In this document: piece by piece, positions 1 to 6,714 of the stretch
How positions within the stretch are numbered: the stretch's first letter is position 1
Layout: each line of letters begins with the position of its first letter
Assembly (NCBI GenBank): GCA_012798435.1
Contig: JAAZNF010000029.1
Coordinates: 1-34,019 of the forward strand
From: Myxococcales bacterium
Lineage (GTDB): Bacteria; Myxococcota; B64-G9
DNA length: 34,019 nt
Direction of reading: 5' to 3'
Made by a program: the position numbers and the translations under genes
Notes under the pieces: generated by a model
Seen by the model: only the letters and a program-made list of their open reading frames with translations
Databases searched by the model: none
Told to the model about the DNA's origin: nothing

Positions 1-431
1 AAGAAGTTCCCCCGCCTCCTCCTCCACCGACGCAGCCCAAGCCCACGCCCCGCGAGGAACGCGTGATCCAGCCCGAGGCCCGGGTGGAGGTCACCTCGGC
101 CATGAAGGACATGACCTGGCTCGGCTTCCAGCAGACCGCCGACGCTTCGCGCGTGTTCATCAAGACCAACGAACCGGTCCGCTACCGGGTGGTGGAGGAG
201 GGCGACGATCTGGTAGTGCTCGAACTCGAGAACACCCGCATCCCGCTGCGCAACAACCGGCGCTTCCTCGACACTCACTTCTTCAACACCGCGGTCACCA
301 TGATCACCCCGCGGGAGATCGAGGGCGTGAGCCGCAACGTGCGCGTGGAGATCCAGTTGCGCCACAAGGTGCCGTACTCGGCCACCCAGGAAGACAACGT
401 GGTGTACCTGCGCTTCGAGCGGCCCCGTTGA
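1..431 (+). CDS. AMIN-domain protein, C-terminal part (5' end outside the window)
   Basis: The reading frame is open from base 3 to the stop at 429-431, so this is the tail of a longer protein. The first visible residues form a proline-rich linker (EVPPPPPPTQPKPTP), then about 100 residues resemble an AMIN domain: alternating hydrophobic strands with the pieces RVFIKTNEPVRYRVV and DDLVVLELENTRIPL. AMIN domains are periplasmic modules found in PilQ-type secretins and amidases, where they bind cell-wall or envelope components; that is family knowledge. The GTG at 63 lies after the linker and is probably an internal valine. The stop overlaps the proposed TTG start of lptD by the TTGA sequence, which suggests translational coupling. 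The upstream part is not visible, so whether this is a secretin subunit or another AMIN protein cannot be decided. Confidence 0.7.
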   Translation, partial: EVPPPPPPPTQPKPTPREERVIQPEARVEVTSAMKDMTWLGFQQTADASRVFIKTNEPVRYRVVEEGDDLVVLELENTRIPLRNNRRFLDTHFFNTAVTMITPREIEGVSRNVRVEIQLRHKVPYSATQEDNVVYLRFERPR

Positions 432-2953
432 GCCTGCCTTTCGAACCCCGCTGCCCGGTCTCTCTACGGTGCCCCTCCCGTCTGTCTGCCGGTAGAGCCT
501 TTTGCATCAGCCTGCTCGCATCCCTTGTCGATGGTCCTGAGGCCGACCGGAGGCGAGGCTTCGAAAGCCAACGCGGGCGGTCGCGCGATTTCGCTCCGGC
601 CAGACGCGACCGCCGACCCGTCGGACGAGCGCGCGGCAACGGGGCTCAGGTCGCGGCCGTGGCGCTCGGCTTTCTGCTCTCGCTGCCGCATTTGGCGCGC
701 GGACAGGGCGCGCCTCGGGCGGCGGATTTTCTCGAGGGATTGATGTTCTCGCGGGGGGAGGTCCAGGTCGAAGCCGACCGGTTGCATTTCTCCGAAGCCG
801 AGAGCCTGTTGCGCCTGGATGGGCGGGTCGTGGTATCCGGGTCGGGCGCGCGGCTGCAGGCGGATCACGCGGAACTGTGGCTTGCCGAGCGGCGCGCGCG
901 CTTCTTCGGTCGGGTGCGCCTCATTCACGACAAGCAGGTGATCCGGGCCGAGCAGGTCGTGCTGGACCGCGAGCGTGCCGAGCAGACCTTCTTTCTGGCC
1001 ACGCTGCTCGTCAAGGAGCGAGAGGTGTCCGCCGCTTGCGCCGAGGAGCGGCGAGACGCACCGTGCGGCCGGAACACTCTGGTCATCCAGTGCGGCAAGC
1101 TCCTGCGTCGGGAAAAGCAGAGCCTCCTGGTCGCGGCGCGCTTCACCCCTTGCGATTGCGGTCCGGACGAGGCACCCACCTTCGAAGTTGGAGCGAGTCG
1201 CGCAGCCCTCGAGCCCGGCGAGGGGGCCTGGCTCTCCTGGCCGGTGTTCTACGCCAAGGGGGTGCCGATCCTGGGCCTGCCCGGCGTGTACTTGCCTCTG
1301 TCCGAGCGGCGCAGCGGATTCTTGTTCCCGCGGGCCAACTACTCGGGCCGGGACGGCGTGGTGCTCTCCGAATCGTTGTTTGTCACCCTGGGCCGCTCGG
1401 CCGACGCCACTCTCTCGCTCGACTGGTTCGAGGAGCGTGGCCTGCGCGAGCGCGTGGAGTTGCGCGCTGCCCCGGCGGCCGGTGTCTGGACGCGGGCGGA
1501 ATTCTCTCACATCGCGGACCGCAAGCACCCGGCCTTCGAGCGGCGCTACAGCCTGGAGGCCGAGGCCGCGGTGCATGGCCCGCTTTCGCTGGCGGCGGAT
1601 GTACACCTGTTCAGCGACAGCGATCAGAGCCGGGACTTCGCCACCGACCTGGCCGGCCGCTCCGCCGAGGAGGCACCCTCGCGTCTGCGGCTTTCCTGGG
1701 AGCGTACCGCGTACGGGCTCGAGGCCGATCTCTCCTATCACCAGGATCTGCGAGTCCCAGGCGTGGATCTGTTCTCTGCGGACGGCGCGGACACCATCCA
1801 CCGCCTGGGGGGCGTGACCTTCCGGTGGCGGCCGGTCCTGGCCGCGGTGCCCTTCGCGGGCCTCGACGTCGTTGCCGAGGCGGCCAATTATTCTTCCCTG
1901 GGGTATTCGGTGCGAGACCTCGGTCTGGACGGGACGGCGGGGAGCGGCGATGTCGGCGAGGCGGACGGGGTGGTCTCCTTCGGCGAGGTGCGGCGAGCCC
2001 TGCGCTTGAGGGCCGAGCCGGCGCTCAGCTTGGCCGGTGGTGGGCGAATCCTGCGCTACTCCGGGCGGCTCTCCCACCGCCAGCTGGTGTACCTCCCCCA
2101 CGGCTCCGCAGCCCCCGGGCCGGCCACCCGCGGGCTCAGCCGCGTCGAACTGGAGCTGTTTTCCGAGATCTCGCGGCGCTACGGGGAGGGAGAATCCTCC
2201 CTCGGGCACGTGCTGCAGCCGCGCCTCACTCTCGTCGGCGTCTGGCCCGGGGCCGAGGCCGGCGACTTTCGGACCTACTTCGATGAGCTGGATCGGCTTT
2301 CTCGCCAAGCCGCGCAGCTGCTGGCCGGGATCGACTCCGACCTCTATGCGCGCGAAGGCTTCGGCTGGGCGCGGCGGCTGCGGTTGGCACTGCGCCAGGC
2401 CGTCGATCTGGAGCGGCGCCGGATCGGCCAGAGCGCGGCGCACCTGTGGCTCGACCAGGCTCCGTGGCAGGTCTCCGGCTGGCTGTCGTTGGCGCCCGAG
2501 CAGGCGAGACTGTGCGAGATCGAGCTCGTGGCCGGAGTGATGGATCGACGGGGAGATCGGCTGCGGCTGGGGTATCGGTACCTCCCCGTGTTCGCGCAGC
2601 AGGACGGCTCGAGGTGGATCTTGGCCGAACGAATGAACCGCGAGGAGGGGTTGCTTGCCGGTCTTTCGCCGGACGCCTGGCACCTCGTAAGCGGCGAGGT
2701 CCACTTCCTGGAGGGGCAGGGGACGGTCGCCCTGGGCGCGGGCGTGGCGCTCTCGGCGCTGGCCAACCTGGATCTGGCCGGCGGCCACCTGATCGGGGCC
2801 GGCGGGGGCGTCTCGTACCGTTCGCCCTGCCAATGTCTGCTGGCCTCGCTGGACGTGCGCTGGGTGCGCGGCCAGTCCTACCCCGACGTGTTCTTTCTGC
2901 TGGATCTGGCCATGCTGGGATCGGCAGGGGGAGGGACGGCGCAGAGGTTCTAG
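428..2953 (+). CDS. lptD: LPS-assembly outer-membrane protein LptD
   Basis: LptD is the outer-membrane barrel that, with LptE, inserts lipopolysaccharide into the outer leaflet. From about residue 104 there is an OstA/LptA-like beta-jellyroll (GEVQVEADRLHF, LLRLDGRVVV, QADHAELWL). Next comes a cysteine-containing stretch ending in TPCDCGPDEAPTFEV, then PVFYAKGVPILGLPGVYLPL, which leads into the barrel; this order is typical of LptD. The length (841 residues from the TTG at 428, against roughly 780 in E. coli) is somewhat long. The N-terminus is doubtful: a hydrophobic stretch, VAAVALGFLLSLPHLARG, near residues 75-92 looks like the signal peptide, so translation may start later, for example at an in-frame GTG at 659, or the first 70 residues may be an unusual extension. 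The stop codon shares CTAG with the stop of the convergent TetR gene. Confidence 0.85.
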   Translation: MSLPFEPRCPVSLRCPSRLSAGRAFCISLLASLVDGPEADRRRGFESQRGRSRDFAPARRDRRPVGRARGNGAQVAAVALGFLLSLPHLARGQGAPRAADFLEGLMFSRGEVQVEADRLHFSEAESLLRLDGRVVVSGSGARLQADHAELWLAERRARFFGRVRLIHDKQVIRAEQVVLDRERAEQTFFLATLLVKEREVSAACAEERRDAPCGRNTLVIQCGKLLRREKQSLLVAARFTPCDCGPDEAPTFEVGASRAALEPGEGAWLSWPVFYAKGVPILGLPGVYLPLSERRSGFLFPRANYSGRDGVVLSESLFVTLGRSADATLSLDWFEERGLRERVELRAAPAAGVWTRAEFSHIADRKHPAFERRYSLEAEAAVHGPLSLAADVHLFSDSDQSRDFATDLAGRSAEEAPSRLRLSWERTAYGLEADLSYHQDLRVPGVDLFSADGADTIHRLGGVTFRWRPVLAAVPFAGLDVVAEAANYSSLGYSVRDLGLDGTAGSGDVGEADGVVSFGEVRRALRLRAEPALSLAGGGRILRYSGRLSHRQLVYLPHGSAAPGPATRGLSRVELELFSEISRRYGEGESSLGHVLQPRLTLVGVWPGAEAGDFRTYFDELDRLSRQAAQLLAGIDSDLYAREGFGWARRLRLALRQAVDLERRRIGQSAAHLWLDQAPWQVSGWLSLAPEQARLCEIELVAGVMDRRGDRLRLGYRYLPVFAQQDGSRWILAERMNREEGLLAGLSPDAWHLVSGEVHFLEGQGTVALGAGVALSALANLDLAGGHLIGAGGGVSYRSPCQCLLASLDVRWVRGQSYPDVFFLLDLAMLGSAGGGTAQRF

Positions 2954-3594
2954 GCGTTCAGGCCGCTGGCGCCGCGCAGGAAGGAGTCCACCAGGGCGCG
3001 TTTCATACCCTCGTAGGCCTCGTCCTTCTCCGGCGGCAGGGTGTGCAGCAAGTATCCGGTCAAGATGAGCTCGATGGAGCCGAAGAGCATGTAGGCCAGC
3101 AGCTTGGGATCGAGGTCGGCGCGGACCTCGTGCAAGCGCTGGTGATGGGCCAGGATCTCGGAGAGTTTCACGAAGGCCCGCTCGAAGGTTTCGATGCGCG
3201 GGCGCTTGAGGAGCTTGCTGGAGCGGGCGATCTCCATCACCATCACCTGGATGATGTCGGGTACCATGCGGTGGGCGTCGAGGATGAAGGAGACGATGTT
3301 GAGCAACTTCTCCTCGATCGTCCCCGGCCCCTCGCCGACGTTCTCGATGGCCCGGGTGAGCAGCCCCCAGTTTTCCTCGAAGATGGTGTTGAGGATCTCT
3401 TCCTTATTCTCGAAGTAGTGGTACACCAGCCCATAGGCCACGTCGGCGGCGCTGGCGATGTCCGAGATGCGGCACTGGTGAAAGCCTTTCTGCGAGAAGA
3501 CCTGGATGGCGGCGTTCAAGATGCGGCGGCGCTTTTCCCGGGAGGCCTCGGGCCGCTGGCGGGAGAAAGTGTTTTTCTGCTTCTTGTCCTTCAT
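2950..3594 (-). CDS. TetR/AcrR-family transcriptional regulator
   Basis: This 214-residue protein has the TetR architecture. An N-terminal helix-turn-helix is seen in REKRRRILNAAIQVFSQKGF, ISDIASAADVAYGLVYHYF and ENKEEIL, followed by an all-helical ligand or dimerisation domain (residues about 60-214). The ATG at 3594 is chosen because GGAG lies 5 bases upstream and because a sigma-70-like promoter would start transcription near 3613; the frame stays open upstream but lacks such signals. TetR proteins bind palindromic operators and release them on binding a small molecule. Here a palindrome overlaps the gene's own -35 element, which points to autoregulation. The divergent gene at 3770 is a possible second target. 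The ligand is unknown. The gene is convergent with lptD and the two stop codons overlap. Confidence 0.9.
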   Translation of the reverse strand: MKDKKQKNTFSRQRPEASREKRRRILNAAIQVFSQKGFHQCRISDIASAADVAYGLVYHYFENKEEILNTIFEENWGLLTRAIENVGEGPGTIEEKLLNIVSFILDAHRMVPDIIQVMVMEIARSSKLLKRPRIETFERAFVKLSEILAHHQRLHEVRADLDPKLLAYMLFGSIELILTGYLLHTLPPEKDEAYEGMKRALVDSFLRGASGLNA

Positions 3595-3619
3595 GTTGAC
3601 TCCGGCGTCAAACGGGCAG

Positions 3620-3648
3620 GTTCTATGGCAGGACACGGGGCATGTCAA
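3620..3648 (-). promoter_or_regulatory. Sigma-70-type promoter of the TetR gene
   Basis: Read on the minus strand, a perfect TTGACA (-35, 3643-3648) is followed by a 17-base spacer and TAGAAC (-10, 3620-3625, 4 of 6 matches to TATAAT). The predicted start near 3613 leaves a leader of about 19 bases with GGAG before the ATG at 3594. The spacing and leader fit the chosen start well. Confidence 0.6.
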
Positions 3649-3661
3649 GCACAATGCCCCG
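3636..3661. promoter_or_regulatory. Palindromic operator candidate for the TetR regulator
   Basis: Perfect 8-base inverted arms, CGGGGCAT at 3636-3643 and ATGCCCCG at 3654-3661, are separated by 10 bases. The element straddles the -35 box of the tetR promoter, in the intergenic region between tetR and the divergent beta-barrel gene. TetR dimers bind palindromes of about this size, so the site is a natural autorepression operator. Binding is inferred from position and symmetry only. Confidence 0.5.
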
Positions 3662-3769
3662 CAGCTTTGCTTGATCATTCGTCGAACCCGTGCCAGGGTG
3701 CACCTTGGACAGCGCTGAAGACACGAGCGCGAGCCGACGTCACAGAGAGGCAAACCCAAGGAGGAACCC

Positions 3770-4282
3770 ATGAACAAGCGAATGGCAATGCTCGCGGCGG
3801 TGGTGGCTCTGGCGATGCTGGCGGCGCCCGCCGCGATGGCGCAGCCCGATCGCCAGTCGGTCGGGCTCGGCGTCTCCATCGGAGCGGCCTGGCCCGAGGG
3901 CAAGTCGAGCGAGATCCAGTACGACGACTGGTCCACCAGCTTCAACTGGGGCTTCTACGTCAACATCCCCCTGCTGTGGACGTTCCACCTGACGCCCTCG
4001 GCGGAGCTGTACCGCTTCGGCGACATCAACGCCACCGACATCTCGCTGGCGTTCAAGTTCATCATCCCGGTGTGGAAGCTGGACATCTTCGTGGGCGTGG
4101 TACCGGGGCTCACCACCATCGGCGACGACACGCTGTTCAACATCGGCGGCCTCGGCGGCGTGTCCTTCAACCTGTTCTCGAACATCGACGCCTTCCTGCA
4201 GGTGAAGTACAAGATCATCATCCAGGACGACGAGAACAAGCGCGTGCTCCACGCCAACGCGGGTTTGTTGTTCCGCTTTTAG
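3770..4282 (+). CDS. Small outer-membrane beta-barrel-like protein
   Basis: The 170-residue product has a clear signal peptide (MNKRMAMLAAVVALAMLAAP, cleavage probably after AMA-Q). The mature part is made of short alternating strands rich in aromatic and glycine residues (SFNWGFYVNIPLLWTF, LAFKFIIPVWKLDIFVGVV, GGVSFNLFSNIDAFLQVKYK) and ends in the terminal aromatic signature LLFRF, as expected for an outer-membrane barrel recognised by the Bam machinery. A strong ribosome-binding site (AAGGAGG) precedes the ATG. The length would suit a barrel of eight or so strands. It is divergent from the TetR gene, so it might be regulated by it. No specific family was recognised and the cargo or role is unknown. 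Confidence 0.75.
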   Translation: MNKRMAMLAAVVALAMLAAPAAMAQPDRQSVGLGVSIGAAWPEGKSSEIQYDDWSTSFNWGFYVNIPLLWTFHLTPSAELYRFGDINATDISLAFKFIIPVWKLDIFVGVVPGLTTIGDDTLFNIGGLGGVSFNLFSNIDAFLQVKYKIIIQDDENKRVLHANAGLLFRF

Positions 4283-4424
4283 GTGTATTCGCACATTAAA
4301 TCAATTAGTTGCGGCATACGTCACTTGACCGATTGCCAGGCATGACCGTTGGCGGTATCCCTGGAGGCGAAAGGCGATTGAACCAGGCTCAGGAGAGCCA
4401 AACATTCTAGGAAAGGAGAGTGTC

Positions 4425-4667
4425 ATGCTGAGAAAAATGAGAGGACGTAGAGGCCAGGGTATGACCGAGTACATCATCATCGTGGCGCTGATCGCGATCG
4501 CCGCCATCGGCGTGGTGTCGCTGTTCGGCGACAACATCCGCGCGCTCTTCGGCACCTCGGCGAACGCGCTGGCCGGCAACGAGGCCGCCGAAGCTCTCAC
4601 CAACTCGTCCACCGATGCTCTGCACGGGCACCGCAACTTGAAGGACTTCGGCAAGACCAACAAGTAG
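4425..4667 (+). CDS. flp: Flp/Tad-type (type IVb) pilin
   Basis: This 80-residue prepilin has a short basic leader (MLRKMRGRRG), the processing motif GQGMTEY with cleavage expected after Gly10 and Glu at mature position 5, then one hydrophobic helix (IIIVALIAIAAIGVVSLF). That is the Flp family, the major subunit of Tad tight-adherence pili. The tail after the helix is polar and ends FGKTNK. A good ribosome-binding site (AAAGGAGAG) lies upstream, and a strong terminator follows at 4711. A prepilin peptidase gene follows downstream, but no tadA, tadB or tadC appears in the window. A weak sigma-54-like sequence at 4338-4352 (AGGCATG-N4-TTGG) lacks the key C at -12, so it is not called as a promoter. 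Confidence 0.85.
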   Translation: MLRKMRGRRGQGMTEYIIIVALIAIAAIGVVSLFGDNIRALFGTSANALAGNEAAEALTNSSTDALHGHRNLKDFGKTNK

Positions 4668-4710
4668 CGCCGGACCCGGTGCGCCAGGGTTTTCTCTGGC
4701 GACGAAAGAG

Positions 4711-4744
4711 ACAGGCAGCCCAGGCGGGCTGCCTGTTTTCTTTT
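4711..4744 (+). terminator. Rho-independent terminator after the Flp pilin gene
   Basis: A perfect 11-base-pair stem (ACAGGCAGCCC / GGGCTGCCTGT) with an AGGC loop is followed by TTTCTTTT. It lies 44 bases after the pilin stop and before the prepilin peptidase gene. This would let the abundant pilin be made as a monocistronic message, with read-through giving less peptidase. Confidence 0.9.
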
Positions 4745-4874
4745 GAAGGCAGACGCGAGCGAAGTCTATCGGGGTGGCTCGGGCCTGCTCGAGAGGGGAC
4801 GGGGCGAGGGTGCGGTGCAGAGCGTTGTCTGCGCGCGGATTGACTGGTGGGGGAACGGGCGGTAGGCTCCGGTC

Positions 4875-5414
4875 ATGTCCTGGGTCGAAGTGGCGCGTCT
4901 TTCCCTGATGTTGGCGGCGGCTGCCGCCGGCTGCGCCATGGACCTGTGGAAGCGGCGCATCCCCGATCTCATTACCTGGCCCGCGCTGGGAGCGGGGCTC
5001 ATCCTCTCCTTCGCCGAAGATGGCCTGGGTGGGGCCTTCGAGCGTGGCCTGGTGTCGGCTGTTCTGGGTGCGGCCTTTTGCGGCTTCGTCTTCGGCATGT
5101 TCTATCTCTGGAACCGCGGCATGGGCGCGGGCGACGTGAAGCTCATGGCCGCCATCGGCGCGCTGGCGGGCTTTTCCGGGTCGCTGGGGATCGCCATGTG
5201 CGTGGGGATCGCGGGTGCGGTATTGGCGCTCGTCTGGATCGTCGTCTCGCGGCGGGTCGGCGAGCAGGTGCAACGGCTGGTGCGACGATTTCGCCGCGCC
5301 CCCAAAGAGCCCGAACCGGGCGCCGCGCCGCCGGAGCGGCTGACGGTGCCCTACGGCATCGCCATCCTGGCGGGAGCCGTGTGGGGGGCCCTGGTTCAAT
5401 ACGGCATCCTGTGA
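4875..5414 (+). CDS. cpaA: Type IV prepilin peptidase, CpaA/TadV type
   Basis: The 179-residue integral membrane protein belongs to the A24 family of aspartyl peptidases that cut the leader from type IV and Flp prepilins at the inner membrane. The first catalytic aspartate is Asp23 in the segment MDLWKRRIPDLIT, and the second is Asp87 in the GxGD motif (GMGAGDVKLM). Hydrophobic segments surround both. It lacks the N-terminal methylase domain of PilD, which fits the short CpaA/TadV group. It sits just downstream of the Flp pilin, its likely substrate. The C-terminal loop near residues 135-155 is basic and proline-rich. No strong ribosome-binding site is visible before the ATG. Confidence 0.85.
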   Translation: MSWVEVARLSLMLAAAAAGCAMDLWKRRIPDLITWPALGAGLILSFAEDGLGGAFERGLVSAVLGAAFCGFVFGMFYLWNRGMGAGDVKLMAAIGALAGFSGSLGIAMCVGIAGAVLALVWIVVSRRVGEQVQRLVRRFRRAPKEPEPGAAPPERLTVPYGIAILAGAVWGALVQYGIL

Positions 5415-5496
5415 CTGGCGCCGTCAGACGATCCGAATGACCTCGCGGCGGTGCCATGGATCGCCAGAGCGGGGGTTCGTTCGCGGGATGTCGGTC

Positions 5497-5526
5497 TTGT
5501 CAGGCGTTGTACGGGGAATGTAGACT
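5497..5526 (+). promoter_or_regulatory. Possible promoter of the PEGA protein / kinase pair
   Basis: TTGTCA (5497-5502) and TAGACT (5521-5526) are 18 bases apart. The start would fall near 5533, directly at the ATG at 5534. No ribosome-binding site is visible before that ATG, so a leaderless transcript is conceivable. The match is partial (5 of 6 and 4 of 6). Confidence 0.3.
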
Positions 5527-5533
5527 GCTCGCG

Positions 5534-6706
5534 ATGTCAAAGCCTTGGGTGTGGATCACCGTTCTGCCGCTGCTTCTGGCCCGGCCGGCGCCGGTCTCGG
5601 GCGAGTCCTGCGTGTTATGGCTGCGACAGCAGGAGTCGACGGTCCAGGAGCGGGAAGCCATCCAGCAGGCGATCGTCCAGGCCTTCGCCGAACGCGGCTT
5701 GCCGGAGCCGCTGTTCGTCGGCTCGGCCCTGCCGCCCGAAGAGCTCGCCGCCCGGGCCGGCCGTGCGCAACAGCTCCTGGAGCAGGCCCGCGACGAGTAT
5801 CGGCGCTTCGAGAGCGACGCGGCGCTGGCGTCGGTGGGTGCAGCGCGAGAGGCCCTCGCCGAAGGGTGCGGCGTGGCGCCGAGCGACCTGGCGCTTTCCA
5901 TCGAGTTGTTGGAGGGGATGATTCATTTCAGCGGCGGCAATCGCGAGCAGGCCGAGCGGGCCTTTGCGCGCCTATTCGAGCTGGACGCCGAATACACGCC
6001 GGATGAAAACGTGCTTTCGCCGAAGATCGTGGCGCTGCTGTCTCAGATCCGCGTCGCGGTCCAGGCTCGGCCCGCCTCGGTGCTCGTGGTTCGCGTGCTC
6101 CCCGCGGATGCCGAGGTGCGGCTGGATGGGCGGGTCTTCGGCGGCGCCGCGCACCGGTCGAATCTGCCCGCGGGCGAGCATTGCCTGTCGGTTTCGCATC
6201 CGCTGTTTCTCACGGCAGTGCAACGCCTGCGCCTTTCCCCCGGACAGCAGCTTTCGCTGGACGTCGTTTTGTCGCCTGTGCTGGAAGGGCGCGAAGAGTT
6301 TCGCAGCATCGCCGGGGCGGTGGCCGCGCGCTATGGAAGTGATTGGATGATCTGGCTCGAGGTGGTGGGCGACACGACGGAAGTGCTCTTCGCCTCCGCG
6401 GCCGCAGGCGCCGTGCCCGCATCCGTGTCGTGTCCCCCCGGCGACGTTGCCCGGTGTGTGGCACAGCAGTTCGAAAAGATGCGAGCGGCGCGAAAACAGA
6501 TCGTGGAATTGCCACCACCCCTGGCCCCGCCGCCCCAGCCCGTGCCGGCGCCGGTTCCGAGCCCCGAGCCCGTGCGCCCGTGGTACCGGCAGTGGTGGTT
6601 CTGGACCTCGGTCGGGGCCGCGGTGGCGACCGGTGTGGCGCTGGGGCTGGCGGCTGCCCTGTCCGCGGACTCGCCGGGGTACCGGATCGTCCTCGGCCGT
6701 CCCTGA
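5534..6706 (+). CDS. PEGA-domain membrane protein
   Basis: The 390-residue product starts with a signal peptide (MSKPWVWITVLPLLLARPAP). Then comes a helical region (about residues 30-180), including an alanine- and glutamate-rich stretch and a repeat-like part (LEGMIHFSGGNREQAERAFARLF, given here only as its position near 135-160). A PEGA domain follows at about 182-250 (VLVVRVLPADAEVRLDGR, NLPAGEHCLSVSHP). A proline-rich linker (PPPLAPPPQPVPAPVPSP) precedes a C-terminal membrane helix at about 354-378. PEGA domains are small extracytoplasmic beta-sandwiches common in myxobacterial surface and signalling proteins. The ATG at 5534 is preferred over an upstream in-frame ATG at 5456 because the signal peptide begins there. 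The kinase gene follows after 8 bases, so the two are almost certainly co-transcribed. The exact function is unknown. Confidence 0.75.
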   Translation: MSKPWVWITVLPLLLARPAPVSGESCVLWLRQQESTVQEREAIQQAIVQAFAERGLPEPLFVGSALPPEELAARAGRAQQLLEQARDEYRRFESDAALASVGAAREALAEGCGVAPSDLALSIELLEGMIHFSGGNREQAERAFARLFELDAEYTPDENVLSPKIVALLSQIRVAVQARPASVLVVRVLPADAEVRLDGRVFGGAAHRSNLPAGEHCLSVSHPLFLTAVQRLRLSPGQQLSLDVVLSPVLEGREEFRSIAGAVAARYGSDWMIWLEVVGDTTEVLFASAAAGAVPASVSCPPGDVARCVAQQFEKMRAARKQIVELPPPLAPPPQPVPAPVPSPEPVRPWYRQWWFWTSVGAAVATGVALGLAAALSADSPGYRIVLGRP

Positions 6707-6714
6707 GGCACGGC

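Noticed and set aside
464-2833. A 789-residue open frame opposite lptD
   Set aside because: The same GC-skew effect; its translation is proline, glutamine and arginine-rich and shows no domain, whereas lptD on the other strand is recognisable.
3661-3720. A tRNA-like GTCGAACCC sequence between tetR and the beta-barrel gene
   Set aside because: No acceptor, D or anticodon stem could be built around it.
2446-4299. A 617-residue plus-strand frame crossing lptD's end, tetR and the beta-barrel gene
   Set aside because: It runs across three supported genes in wrong frames and has no ribosome-binding site or domain.
4338-4352. A sigma-54-like sequence before the Flp pilin (AGGCATG-N4-TTGG)
   Set aside because: The essential C at -12 is a G and -26 is an A, so the match is too weak to call.
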